Below are positions 1 to 14,300 of a stretch of 64,000 nucleotides of DNA, one piece after another. A program made the translations under genes and the position numbers. Numbering within the stretch: the first letter of the stretch is position 1; each line of letters begins with the position of its first letter. The DNA is from Cololabis saira (lineage: Eukaryota > Chordata > Actinopteri > Beloniformes > Belonidae). The notes beneath the pieces were generated by a model that searched no databases, was not told the DNA's origin, and saw only the letters and a program-made list of their open reading frames with translations. Where the stretch lies: contig NC_084587.1 in NCBI RefSeq assembly GCF_033807715.1, positions 23,460,017-23,524,016 on the forward strand, written 5' to 3'.

Positions 1-414
1 GCTTATGATCCCTGAATTAGTATTCATGAATCTGGCAGCAGCTAAATAAACTTGGCAACAAAATACCCACAAGACAACAGAGATGAGAGGGATAATCAAT
101 GCAAAGCACCATCAAATCTACATTATCCCTCCTCATCAGTTTGGTCCAGGCCACATGGGCCGGCTCTCGGGTCAGAGGTGAAGCGGACAGATCAGCCACC
201 CTTGACCCTCAAACCAATATTTGCAGCCGAAGATGTCTTTTCTCCCATTTCTCTCCACTAGCTATCGGTGAAAGGTGAACGTGGAAAGGTAGGTGAAGCA
301 CGGTGGAGGAGAGATAAGGCTCTGCGGATTTACTGCACTCCAAGTGAGACTGATAAATGGTAGAAAAGCAGAGGATGAAAAAAAGGGAAAAAAAGATGAA
401 AATGCCAGACTTGC
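1..414 (-). other. lrba intron after w32, 5' part only
   Basis: It begins with the GC donor GCAAGT at 414-409 (minus strand). I see no exon, repeat or RNA gene in the rest. Confidence 0.8.
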
Positions 415-476
415 CTGAGAACAGAGAAGCATGACGAGCTCCACCACTGAGCTGCTGGACTTCATACACACAAGGC
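415..476 (-). CDS. lrba: lrba exon w32 (last exon seen; GC donor)
   Basis: Two bases complete Ser, then [20 protein letters not shown]. In LRBA this is followed by EWQNSIQKNAGL, which must lie beyond the left edge. Acceptor ccccag. The 3' boundary is CAG|GCAAGTCT, so the next intron begins with GC. Confidence 0.96.
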
Positions 477-3400
477 CTGGGGAAACATACAAGAAAATAA
501 GCCAAAGAGCAATGTGCATTTGACAAATGATTAATTTCGTAAATCTGTTTATTTATGACCTTTACCAAGGAGATGAAACTCTTGAGATTTAAAATATCTT
601 TTTTAAGAGTGTCAAAGACAAGCAGCAGTACAGAGGAGCGGTAGAAACAACACCACACAATATAACTGCAGCGTTATGTACAAAATATATATCTATGTAA
701 ACATCATAGAATATGTAGACTAAGTCGTAAGAGATTACAAACATGGAGAACTAAAGAAAAGACAGCACACTGTGTACTTGTAAACATATTGCAACAGTTG
801 CCAGAAACATGCAGCATTGATCAGTCCACACATCTGCAACTCGGCACAACATCCACATCATCTCGCATCCAATATTTAAATATGAACAAATTAATTAAGA
901 GAGACAAGCTTTTAAGAGAAATGTAGTTTTGCTGCCGATTCCATATGTAGAGATTCTGAGATTCTCAAGAGCTGAGACAAATGAGATGAGAGTTGATTCT
1001 GCAGGATTTTTTTCATTTCTTTGGGTCTGCTTTTGAAGAATTTTGGCCAATTATAATTCATGGAGGATTTTTTTGCCTCTACTTTCGAGTTAGAACTTGT
1101 CAAACATGAGGAACATCATCTCTGATGCAACTGTCTGGTTGCATCACAGATGGTCCAGATGGTTCAGATGAGGCAAGTGCACAGAGGCTGGTTGAACTGA
1201 CAAGCACTAAACATTGGGGAACTATCCCTTACGAAACCCTTTACTAACAACCCCTTGAAATATAGGTCAAAAATTGGCCATATAAACAAAAGTCCTAAAC
1301 ATCAGTTACACTCATATATCAGCTCAACAAAGGACTTGTTGAGCTGATATATGAAGCAGGAATTGGGGATTTTCTCTTGACTATTATCTAACAGCACTTA
1401 CGCCAGTCAAACATTCAAACACTGGTGTGAATACAATTAGAGAAAAGATCTCTCCAGTTCCCTAAGCCCTGAAAGGAATCCTTCGAACCACCTGGTCTGA
1501 ATGCGTTAATCTCACAATTATAGTTGGTGTCCACTACACACGATTGCACGGTTACAGAAAGCTAAGAGTCATGGCCAACGCCTAGGCAAAGCAGGACCAA
1601 TGTGAGGTCGTCATCCAGTTCTTTTCTCGGAGATAGCGTTCAATAGACATGTTTTCTTCTGAAGATCACAGCTTTAGAAGATGAAGTGGGGGAAGCGATG
1701 TATCTGCACAGGAAAAGCACTATAGTGGACATGCGGGCTCACACTTGCATTAACGGATAGTGATTACCAAACCTTGTGCCATCTGCAAGAGACCAGATAG
1801 TATTGATGGGTCTAATGAGTCAACATGGTGTTACTGTAAACTAATACATATTTGGGCCTTGTATTACAGAGGCCTGAATTAGCCAGCATATGTCCCATTG
1901 ATCCCTAACGACAAACCCTGGGCTTTTAGAGGGCAGGGGGCCACTAGAGTGTCCAGAGTCTGCTGCAGGGGCACAGACGGAGAAAAGGAAGAGAAGCCCT
2001 TTGGCCTTTAAGTTCCTCTTTATACGACACAGTCTCATGTGCCATTGCACTCATGCCCGTACATCCACTACCTTTGCAGCCCCCTCCTGGAGCTATCAAT
2101 CAACTTTCCATTTTGTTTGTTGGCAGTGGACATCCCAAACACTGCTATTAGTGGCCTGGCCTTTGACCCACCCCCCTGGAAAGCTCTAACACAGCTACCG
2201 CGCTCTGGGCCCAGTGCAACTCATCACAGTATTAGATTAACAGCGTGGAGATGTTTTTGCATTTAAATAAAGAGTGCTTGCACCTTTGATTTTCATGACG
2301 TTGCAGAGAAATAATGCTTTGACCTTTTTTTTTTCTATTTACTCTCTTTTTTTTTTAAACTCTGCTGCGTGATTTGAATGTCTATGATGTTTTACTCACT
2401 GGTGCCCTCGATAAGCAGCTCTTGTCCGTGACTTCCCAGCAGGGTACGAGAGAGAAAGGGGGCAAAGTCCACAAAGATCTCCCTCAGCAGAGGAGCCGCC
2501 TTTTCAAGTGCATGTTCTAGACGCTCGGAGATGCTGAAAGCAAAGAGTAAACAATTGCTCATACTATCTGCAACTGCAAAACAAATCTGGGTAGCAGCAC
2601 ATTTTTTTAAATATCAGCTAAATATCTGACTTGAATATGAGGCGAACCATTAAATTGGAATAAAGGCAATAATAATTAGATATGCATAAATATCTAATTG
2701 AGCACGCTCATGTGCATAAACAGCTGATGTGTGCATGTGTGTGGGAGAGAAAAGAAGATGAATCACCTCATATTGGGGGCTGTGTTCTGGGTCACAGGGG
2801 AGAGTGGGGGGACAGATGGCAGGCTGGTGCTGGCTGGAACCTGGCCGCCTGCTGCAGGGAGAAACCAAAGAAGTCTGTTATTAGTCTGGATGTTGGACAA
2901 GAGCACACACACACACACACGCTCATGCACACGCACGGACACAGAGCCATACATTATATAAACAGGGTCACACCATAAACCTGCGTGGAAAAGTGTCTGT
3001 TATGAAATAACACAATGCTCTCCATTGAAATCCATTTTTTTTTTAAATAAGGGAGAGGGGGATTTATGGCCGAATAGGGCAAGTGGAGGTGTAGAGGTAT
3101 AATTTTACGATTAGATTTTGATGATGTACTCTAAGCACAATAAGTCTGCCTTATCAAATTTATAGTTCACTGGTCGTTGTGCTGAAAATGCTTGATTATG
3201 TTTCATTCTCAGCTTTAGCAACACATTAATTATGTGTTTTATATATTTCACACAAGTAATATAAAAGGCTTCTTTATTTTTTTAAATCATCGTTTTTCTT
3301 CCTTCTCATTATGTCACATCATACCAATTTAACCCTCTGGGCTGTTTTTTTGAGCGTTTCATTACACAACTAAAAGGTGCTTTATGACTTAATTCTGGAG

Positions 3401-5307
3401 ACAGAGGCGCACGAGGTACAAAGTCAGCGTGTGATTGATCTGGCAGTAAATTCTCTTCCCTGTAGCTCATAAATAAGCTAATGCCCAGCTGAATATGGAG
3501 GAGGGGGATTCCTCTGGTGTTTCAGAGGCTTGTTTTTCCAGGCAAGACGGTCTCCGAGCAGGGATAACTCTTCAGGAATGACAGACAGTGTAATGTGTGC
3601 TGGAATGTGAGTGCATGTGTGTATGTAAGGTGTTAAACAGCGCCATGTGGGCCTGCTGGGATTATCCCTCTCGAGCTGAAGTAGCTCCTTCAAACAAAGA
3701 GGAGTAAATGAATGTCTACATTAGTCCTTCCCCTGCCCCACTAAAATACTCACTCACAAAGCATATTTACCCAACACCGCTCACTGACTCCAAGGACCCA
3801 GAGGATAAGCTAAAGTTAGCACTATCTGCAAGCGTATACGACATACAAACCCCTCCTCCTCCTCATGCTGGAGTTGCCATTGCTCAGGTGGAGTGGTTGT
3901 CTTTAAACCAAGAGATGAGGGCTGAACCCATCTGCGTGTTCAAAGTGTCCTTGGGCAAGAAACCGAACCACAAGAGACCCCTAAAGTGTTCATCACTGGC
4001 TGGTTTTGGAGGCAAAGTCATCGTACAGATGCACCAATTAACTGGCTGCTGATCACAGTATTGAAATGCTATTATGATTGTCATCCATTTGTTTCTGAAA
4101 AGTTGCTGAGAATTAAGTTGCTCATATCTTTGTTTCCACTTTTGGGGTGGAGTAGAATGGGGTTGTTGGTATCAACATAGAGTTTGGCAAAATCAACATT
4201 TTTCCCAGTCACTAAGCACATATTATGAAGCAGTCATGAGGGAAGCGCATCTTTGATGTGGACGTTTTCCACTGTGAGTACAGAATACGCAAAGACAGCA
4301 ATTTGCTCAGCCTATAAGGTAAAAATAACCCATGGATAACCAACAACCAAAATGTTTGGAGGAAGAAAAAAAAACAAATCCACCACATAAAAGAGGATCA
4401 CCCTGCAGCAGAGCATGCGCGTAGTATGAAGCAATCAGAGACTGAGATGCTAAAAATAAAGCTGGTTGACATACTGATTTATAACCAGAATCAGCCAAAA
4501 GATTTTTGATGAATCAGCTTTAGCACTGATTGAGGCACACATTTGATGCAGCATTGTTTCAACAAGCTTACAATTCCATACACAATATCTCACAATATCC
4601 ATTTCCATCCAGAGATACATTCATTCATTAAATCAATTAATTAATTAATTGTTTTCCCAAGAAATATATTTTATTGATGATGGGAGTGCTGGACTGTGGT
4701 GTAAAGTCTTCTCCAGCACATCTTATAGTTTTAGTGGGTTTAGTCAGGGTCTTAGTGGACAGCAGGGGGGCTAATCCACAAGTGAAAATGACATCTCTTG
4801 CTTCTTGAATCACTAGTTTAAAATTTGAGCCCAAATTAATCTGGCATATCATTTAAGAACATGACATCAGGGAAGGAAAATAAATCTGTAAACAGAAAAA
4901 CCTGGTCACGCAGTAAATCCAGTTAGTAACCTCAAACCACGTCACTGCTGCTCATAGGCTAAAAAAATGTAACTTCATCCACAATTCTTCTCACCCTGAC
5001 GGTCCACATCGCTCAGCAACAAGGCACGTCTGGCCTCTTCAGATGTTTCTTTTCACATGGTCATTTAAGGAATGAGAAGCTACTAAATGCATCAGTTTAG
5101 ACTGAAACAACTTGCTGCCAGCTGAAACATATCAATCACTCTGGTACTATTCCAACGGAAATAGTACCAGAGAAAAAAATACTGAGAGGTACAATCGCTG
5201 AGTCAATTCTGACTGACTCGCTACAGACTCATCCAGACTATGACTTGGCACTGCCCTCTTGGAAACAATGCCAGTCCTCAATGGGAGATTTATTTTATTA
5301 GAGAGAG

Positions 5308-5361
<54 letters not shown>

Positions 5362-8350
5362 ACACACTCACAAGCTGCAGAGTCTGCAGAGGTGCTCTGG
5401 GAGGCGTCGCCAGAAGATACCACAGCAACGCTGTCCACTGGCGTTCCAGACACGGAGGCAGCAGTGGGTGTCGTAGCAGATGTGGAAGCGCCTGGAGATG
5501 GTGCCATTCCCACTTTCTTGGGTGCAACAACAACACTTCTGCAGGGAAACAAAAACCAAAAAATGTATAATTTACTTTTACCTTTAGAGAAGTATTGTGA
5601 AAAATACATGAATCGTATGCGGACAGTGGGGCCACAGGAACACCAACCCTATTACTCTGCTACACTGCGGTTTGAATTACATAGACATCATATGGTCTTT
5701 TGTGATGAATGTCTGAAAAGAAGAATCAGATGAAAATGCTCTGACAGCACAAGTTTTCAAGTTATTTATAGTTGAAAAGGTCATTTTGAACACTTCAAAA
5801 TCTGAAGCCCCAGACCATCAAAGAACAGCTTTCCATATTTGCAATCGTTAACCGCAACCTTCTTCCACTGCTTCCTTTTCACTTTATTCATTGATCCGCC
5901 TGCAGCAGGCAGATTGCAGCTTGATTGGGTTAATGTCAAGTGACATAAGGAACGTACAGGCATCACATTCACTAGCTGCAAATACATGAAACCAGAGGTA
6001 GCCAGTCCTCTTCCCATACGCCCTCATTCAGCTGTTATCTTAAATAGACCTGAAGAACTGAAAGCAGCACAAGATTCAACATTTTTTTTTCTTTTTTTTT
6101 TTTTTACTTTTGGCGGGGTGTTTACTTTTCCAGGTTCCATTTCTTTGGTCTAAATTGGATTAAAATTGTTAATGTACACATTCCCATCCCACATTTATCC
6201 CTCTGGCCCACGTTTTCATGCTGCAGAGCTCGGCAGCGGATTCTTATCGTCTTAGCATGAACACGAGTGGCCAAATCAACAGCACGGTACATCGTCTGTC
6301 TATGGATGTCTGCTTGGTTTGCTCTGCCGTTCACCGCAACAGTTTCCAAATCAAAATGTCATACTTGAAAGAAATTCAAGACTTTTCACACATTTGACTG
6401 GTCAGAGGTAAGGGAAGAAAAAAAAAGTTCTTCTTTAACCTGTCCGTTAAAAGGTTTTGTCAATTGTCTGAACACTTTCAAATTCTCAAAAATTAGGGTA
6501 CAACATGTTTAAAAGCTATAATTCCTGAAGATAACCTTATAACTAAAACTTTAATACATTTTAGTTGGCAAAATTATAAATAGTATAGCATAAGTAAAAA
6601 AAAAAAAAAAAAAAGAGATCTAAATACTTTCCCAATGTATCAGCTTGTATATAGTAAGAAAGCTAAAATGTAATAAGATTGACACTTTACAGGGCAGATA
6701 ACCATATTTGGTAACTTTCATACTATGAAAATAAAAATTCCAATAATCTGCAAATTTTCAAGTCTTTCATAGACCGCCCTAATAAGGATTAACAAAAATA
6801 AAAAAAGACCCAATTTCATAAGGTTTAATAGAAAAGTCTGTAACTTGTCTTTGTCAAAATACTGAAGAGATGCAGTACAACTCCTTTTCCAACATGTTTT
6901 TAGATCTGTGGTCATAGCCGTCAGTTTTAGAAGAGTGGAGTATTTCTGTGAGACTTTATTTTTACTCTGAACTACATTTGTGAGGTCACAGAACCCTGGC
7001 ACATTTTAAAAGGTTCACTCAGTGGCATATTTTCAAACTCAATGTCCAAAACGTGTGTTATGTCAGAGGTTTTGATTTGAGGGTCATACATGCTTAATAC
7101 ACATAAAGAGCACTTCTTCTTTTGTAATATAACCCATTTAAACAATTTGAAGTGTTAACTTAAAGTGGTCATCAGTTGGGGGGAAAAAAAAAACCCTTCC
7201 AGGCAGATTAAATATGTACCTATATCTGTCAGTAATTCTGTCTCTTTATACGCCAGTCCAGGAAAGAAACAAGGACAGCTTCACACAGCAATCTGGTCAA
7301 AGCGAGTGGACTTCACTTTCCATCCGGTGAACAGAAGATGGGAGGAGAGCTGCATGTAGATAAGCTGTCAGTTCAGACCAGGGCTCTGACAGACCACTGG
7401 CCATATCAAAGAAAGCCTGGCCCAGCTTATCAGTGCTGACACAGGGGGAAGCAGGGTCTAATCACTGGCTACTGCTACCTCTCAGAAACACAAACAAACG
7501 CAGGCTTACCAAGATATGGACAAATGCATCAAGCGCACAGATTTGAATATAAAAAGAAGTGAGCGGGAGCAAACAAACAGATGAGCTACCACACATTCCT
7601 GCCATGCTAAGAGTCAAGTGCGCGTATGGACGCCTCCACGCTCGCGCTCACGCAGGCAGGCAACAGCGTACTCGGATCAGGGCACCCTGTGGTGCAGACA
7701 GATACCTGGCTGCAGTATCAAAGGCCACGCAGAGCTGATTTAAAGCTGTCGATCGGATCTATTAAAAGTTACCAAGCCTGTTACACTCTGAGCTTTACTT
7801 CAGCTGAAAATAACAAAGCAGCAGCAAAATGTTCCAAGTGGCTGGGAAAGCGATGTTTAAAATGAACCCCCCATAGTGAGAGGCTCCATAGTGATGCATG
7901 AAAAAAAAGGAGTAATGATGGAATATAATGAAATCAGTATTGATAGCCAGTGAGAGTGGAGATAAAAGTATCTGGTAACTTCTGTTTCTGTTAAGATACA
8001 GAGCGAATGGACGGCGGTATCAGCTGAGGAAGGGCGGCGCTGACATGAAGCACCCCGAGTGCCAACAGCAGTAGAGAGGGAACGGAGAGATAGGGGACCC
8101 CTGGTGCGTGGAGGCTGGAAGCGCGCGTGTGAACGTTCCCGCAAATATTTTGATATGGGTGCACATCAGTGCGTAGGAGTCTGCTGGAGAACGTGTCCGT
8201 CTATGCGTTTGGCCTGCCATCAGCTCCCTCGGCAAAGGCCTGGTGAATTATTCAGCAGGTCATTAGCCACACTTATCATGAGTGGGCCGCCCCAGTCGAT
8301 TAATCAGCCGTCAGCGGCCCCGCTCAACCTGCAAACACAACCCCAGAGCA

Positions 8351-8391
<41 letters not shown>

Positions 8392-11300
8392 GAGCTGAGG
8401 CTGAATTATTTAAAGCTCTTAACCCACAGTGGATAAGTGCAGACAACATAGCAATTCCAGTAATCTCTGCTATTACCAGTGAAACAAAATATCTGTAGTG
8501 TGCATGCAAATTCAATAGGTTTGATGCTGTTCCACTTTCACTTGAAAAGTGCGTGGCGTTAGGGCCTTTGGGATGATGGCACAGACTCTGGAACCCTCTA
8601 CCACAGACTTTAAAATACTTAGGATTGCTTCACATTTGTTTTATGCAACCCCACGCATGAACTCAATGCTCAAAAGTAGCATTAAAATGTATAAACACAG
8701 CCGCACATACTATATTTCCACATCATTTTCCAGTAAATTCAAGTAAAATCCACAAGATCAAGCACTCTTGCTGAGCCACAACTGGAATGATGGCAACTTG
8801 GGAAACACGTCTGCAATTTATAAGCAGTGTGACTGGGACCCGAGTGCCCAACTAGACCCAGAAAATGAGTAACAAAACTTGGAAAAACATTGAATATTTC
8901 CCCTCTTTCATCCGTTTAGTAGCACGCAGTCAGGTTTTATACATGCTGCACCCAAATTAATTCTTCAATATGGCATCAAACCCCAAATGTAATAGCAGAG
9001 TCGTAAAGAAGTGCTGCATCTTTGGCCGCGCAAAGAACAAAGACTTCTGAAACAGATGTGGCCCCCACAGTTGCTCTGATCTCAGCATCATCAAGTCAGC
9101 CTGGGATTACAGGAAGAGACAGAAGTAACTCAGACGGCCTGAATCATCTTCTGATCTAGGGAGGCATCATCTTTTGTCTCCATGCATGTTGCGTGCTCAA
9201 GTCTTTTGCTGAATGTAAATAATTCAACATGCAGTAAATAGCAACTTTGTGATAGCTAAAATGTAATACATGTGTGATGGAATCGTGTTGGCACATTTGC
9301 GAGGCCAAACACAAGAAAAACAGAAAATTGGGAGCTTTTTTGCAACTACATTGAAATTTAAGTCTTGTCTTTCATATTTCTAGAGTTATACAATTGTTGT
9401 TCTGTGTGATTTAACTTATGTCTTAAATATTTTTGATTAGTATTTTGATTTAAATTTAAAACCAGGTGGATCAAAGTAAATTTTAGTGATATTTACCATT
9501 TGAGATACGTTTTACTCAGTTTGTAAATATCCTTAACATTTTTAATTGGTACATTTGAGAGATTTTCTGGACTATTGTGAAGTATACAGATCATATTGAT
9601 TGATTTACTGTAAGTTATTTAGACATATATCTACTATTAGCCACTGAGGAACACGAATGCACCATGTTTATTGTTGTAACACTGATCTAAATGACACAGA
9701 TACATCCTCATGTGAAATCTGTCCACAGTTAAATAGAAAAATCCTTAGTTGAAAACTGGTGTGACATGCTCGCTATAATCAGTACATTAACATCACTTCA
9801 ACAACGCAACTCATCTCCACATCAGCTCACACATGCATGCCGAGTCCGTTATCAGGAATGCAAACAACTCCACCATGTATATCCTAGCGTCTAACACTCG
9901 CATATTCTGCTGAACCGTGCAATCTAAATCACGGACTTGTACAATGACACTGTTTGGTTCTGGTTAGCATCAGCAAATATTTGCAGACTAGCTGTCATAA
10001 CAGGGGCATAGTTGAGAAATGCATGGGAGAAATCCAGCAGATCTCCTCTAGTAAATAAATCAGTTTGGATACTTCACCCTCTGACCCACCCCCAGGTTTT
10101 ATCTGGGAGATCCCTGCTTTTTTCGTGCATGGGCCTCATAAATCCAGCCCTCTGGGCCAGTTGAAAGTTGCCGTGTTTTGACAGAACATGTCAGTGTAGA
10201 ATGTCAGATCTGGCTTGGACTGGTGTCACTGGAAGACTTAGTGGTTAGTGGGAGATGCCGAGCAGTGATAGAGTTATTACAAGCAATAAACACCATCGGA
10301 ACTCGTATACATGTGTCAGAGCGTAACTGGTGAGGGTAAGAGTCGAGAGACAGTTAGTCGATTAAACAGCAGTAAACTGAGACTGTATCATTTAAAAGCC
10401 TGCAAATTACATGTAGTATTGGGTAAATTTGACACAGAGACATCAAAATAACATGGTTCCTTAGCATTGAGACTACAAAGCAGAGCATTGGGAATGTGGG
10501 AAGAAGAAAGGATGAAACACTCAATACATCACTGAAATTGCCTGAAAATGTATATCCAGTTTGATAAGCAAAACATTTTTCTTGGGTGACTGATCAAGCA
10601 AAAATGCAAAACATTTAGTGGTTTCTCCTCAAAGTAAGCAAAGATTTGTACTTTCTTTTTCTTCATACAACACAACGGCAATGTTCCTGAAGAAAATCAG
10701 CAGTTTAAGAAAAAATAAAAATAAAAATTGGCAACTGTTACCATAAATTAACCATTTAAGTCTGTTTTAATGTGTCATGAGCTACAAGTTTCCTCATAAT
10801 GCTGCTCATTTTGAGTGAATCCAACATGTTGCCTTCAAGAGAGCATCAAATGTGCGTTGAGGTCCTTGTGTTGCAGCAACAGCTGGGGCGAGTTTAAAAA
10901 AAATGTTAAAACAACTGAAAATGTGGGCTACTCTCCTTAGCAATCACTTGAGGTCTGTCTGTGACAAAGCATAGAGGATTTATAGCGTGAAAAGAACAAA
11001 CTGAGTGTTAAAAATGTAGGAGGATTGTTATTGGCGGGCCAGCTGTATCAGATAGCGCTTATTAAGATCATGCTGAACTGTGTCCGTTTTCCACTTAGAG
11101 CCAATCTTTCACTGAGTCAGAATCTGTCTTCCTCATAGCATCAGTGCTTAGGGGCAACATACTGCTGGATTTTTCACAGACTGAACAGAAGTGCATCTCT
11201 TTAGGCTCAGTAAGAGTTGAGGACTATGAAAACAGTCATATTTAATGCCTCTTTTAAAGCTAACAGTGTTTGTTTTAGATAACAAATGCAGACAACAGTA

Positions 11301-14300
11301 AACCTTTTCTTCCGTTTGATAATGAAAGGATTATTATCAGCACATGAGACAAACACCTTTCAAACAGGTTTCATCTCTCTTAAAAAGTAGCTAGAGTGAG
11401 GTTTGCACTGAAGAAGCTCCCATAGGCATGGAGTGAGCTGTTAGTCTACGTTTTCCAGCTCTCCTGACGTCCTCTCTTCCCACTGAGTATGCTCAGCGGA
11501 CAGGAGCCAGTCTAATCCCCCTGATATGAGGAGCGCCCTGAGACCTGACAAAGCATTCCTCAGATAAAGACACGCGATCACAGAGATGCCGTGGAATTCC
11601 CACAGTTGGGGGCAGTCAGACTGACTGTGTTTGTGAGTGAGAGGGAGAAAAATGTAGAAATGTTTTCTTCAAACATGAGAACTTTGACTTGACACCCATC
11701 TCCCCCTGCCTCCATGTCTCCCTTTTCCCCTCTTTACCCAGAACCCCCACTCCGCCGTGTGTAAAACGTCTGAGAATCAATGCCCCAAATGCAAACCAGA
11801 CCAATAACCATCCTCTCTCACCTGGGCCCGTCTGCGGCTTCACTATCCCTCTCTGCTTCTGAAGCTTTACCTCTGACGGTTCACCCCGCTGCACCAGAGG
11901 CAACGCAAATTACTGCTACTTTTTTCTTTTAAGGCAAAAAAAAAGGGGGTAACATGATACAAATGTTATACAGAGCAAGACAAGCAATAGAGATGAAAGA
12001 GTTATTAAATATCAGTGGCAATGTGAAAAGAAACAGCTTCCTGTCAGTTTGGCCTCCTTGTCTCTTCTTATGCAGAGAAGCTGAATCAGTAGCAAAGAAC
12101 AACAACAACAAAACAATTGTACTTAAAGGAAAAAGTCGGAGACTACATTCCCCAGTTTGGAAGGGTTTCTGTTACAGAATGTTTTTCAAGATCCATCGAG
12201 GCCTCCTCTGAGGATACCAAGCTGAGATGTCTTCAAGGTCTGACTTTCAAAAGGCCCCTGCAGTTATGTTGGGATAAATCGCATAAAACTGTCGACTGTA
12301 AAGATTAAGAAGCACAAGCCTTTGTACCATATGGGTTTTTTAAGAAACTGACAAATCTGTCAGGTCTCAGCAAAGGGGGAATCTCCTGATCTTTTTTCCC
12401 TTTCACATGGTGGAGTGTAGAAAGTCTTCATTTACTGTATGATAGTGGAAGTGTGTGCTGATAGGTTAGTTCTCACCTATCAAAGGAGCGGAACTGAAGG
12501 GACGAGTCTCTGCCAGTGTCGCCCACAGGTCCTAGAAAAGCTGGTGGCAGCAGACTTGGGTCCACCATGATATCGTCGGCCGGAGCGCTCACAAGGCTGC
12601 GCAGAATGTCCTTCACATTCTTGCCCTTTGAATCGGCAGACAGAGCAGGTTTGACCTCAGACGACAGTGTGGACAGGGCCTCTGAGATGGCGTCAGGACC
12701 GTGAGCTACTCCAGAGGATGACAGGTCGGCTTCACTTGCCGCAGTTGAGGTGTGGTCATCGCCAATACCAGAATCATAGCGCCTGAGAGAGAAGCCGCCC
12801 TCCACCTCCGTTCCGGCCGAAGCGGCTCCACTGTCTGAGAAGACATGGAAAATTAGGAATAATGTGAATAATAGTCCTATTGATTCATTAAAAATGTAGT
12901 ACACATCCACAATGTCTCATGCAGTAGATGAAACGTGAGGAAAAATTGGAAACCTTTGCAGGAAACCAGCAATGCCATCTTTACAGGCACTTTTATATTT
13001 CAGCAGATTTTTCTTTGAAGTCCTTGCATACCTGTGCTCCTAGAAGACTGGGATCTTTGGGGGTGTTTCTTATCATTGTGAGGCTCCAGGATGTCACGAT
13101 ACTTGGACACCATGAGGACTGAGATGAAGTAAACCACAGCGAGAGCCAGAAACTGAGCCTGCTTACTGTCCTCCTGAAACAAACGAAATACACTAAACGA
13201 CCCGTACAAGCTTCTTCTTCTGAAAGCCCCGTCAAGAGAAAAGAGTCCGGTTGTACGTAGGGCTGGGCGATATGGACCAAAAGTCATATCTCGATATTTT
13301 CTAGCTGAATGGCGATACTCGATATATATCTCGATATTTTTTCTGTGCCATAATTGGGGTTTCCCCCAAAGCATAATAGCATAGCATCTCTGTTAGCTTC
13401 ATTTTTTTCTGAGGCAAACCCTTAAAAAAACAATCAGTTTTAATACAAAGCCTCGTGCCAAATGTCACACAGGTACCTTTATTAACAGAGGTCTGCACAA
13501 TATCAAAATGTATAAAACAAATGAAATAAAAATAAACTGCCTGCATATATAGAATAAAAATGCTTCTTGAATAAAATAAAACAAATATCCCTTTCCTGCA
13601 TAACAATTAAATTAAAATACACTGTACAATTAATAATACACTGTACAATTAATACAATGTAGACAGTAACAGGCAGACTTTTCCACTGAGGTTGACAGTT
13701 GTGCAAATAACAAAACATTTGTGCAAATCTCAAATAAAACATTCTAGTCAATTTGTCACAAAATAAGCTATATCAAAATCAATTTTTTTTTTTTTTTTTT
13801 TAAATCGATATAAACGATATTGTCTCGTACCATATCGCGTTTGAAAATATATCGATATATATTAAAATCTCGATATATCGCCCAGCCCTAGTTGTACGTA
13901 TAATAAATATAATCCTTTGAGGTACAACTCACAATATCTCTGAAGACTACAGCCCTGAGGCGGTTAATGTCCATGTCTTGAAGGAGCCGGTCAAAGTCTC
14001 TGATTGGAGACATGCCACCTGTCACTGCATCAACGGGGCTCTGCATGCACGACAAACAATCACACCATTACCACATGAAATGTATTATTATCTGCAAGTG
14101 AAAGGGAAACAGCACATGCACATTTATGCTAATCACATTTTTATCTGTTTCAGTGCGTAAAGCTTAGGGAAGCAAACCCCTCCAGAGATCATGTCCTTAA
14201 CATAATGGCTTCTCTATAGAGCCACTGCATTATGAATGAGCTGCAACACCCGGTTCAGGGAAGAACAACATGGCTTTACTGGAAGTCGCTGTATCAAATC

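Larger units (their letters stand above)
2852..5371 (-). other. lrba intron w29-w30
   Basis: A 2.5-kb intron. It holds a short (AC)n tract at about 2903-2920, a short inverted repeat at 5139-5172, and a long GT tract at 5310-5359 close to the donor. No coding sequence is recognised. Confidence 0.85.

Noticed and set aside
5147..5635. Long open frames with Thr-His or Cys-Val runs
   Set aside because: They are the translated (GT)n/(CA)n tract; the real coding part is exon w29 in another frame.
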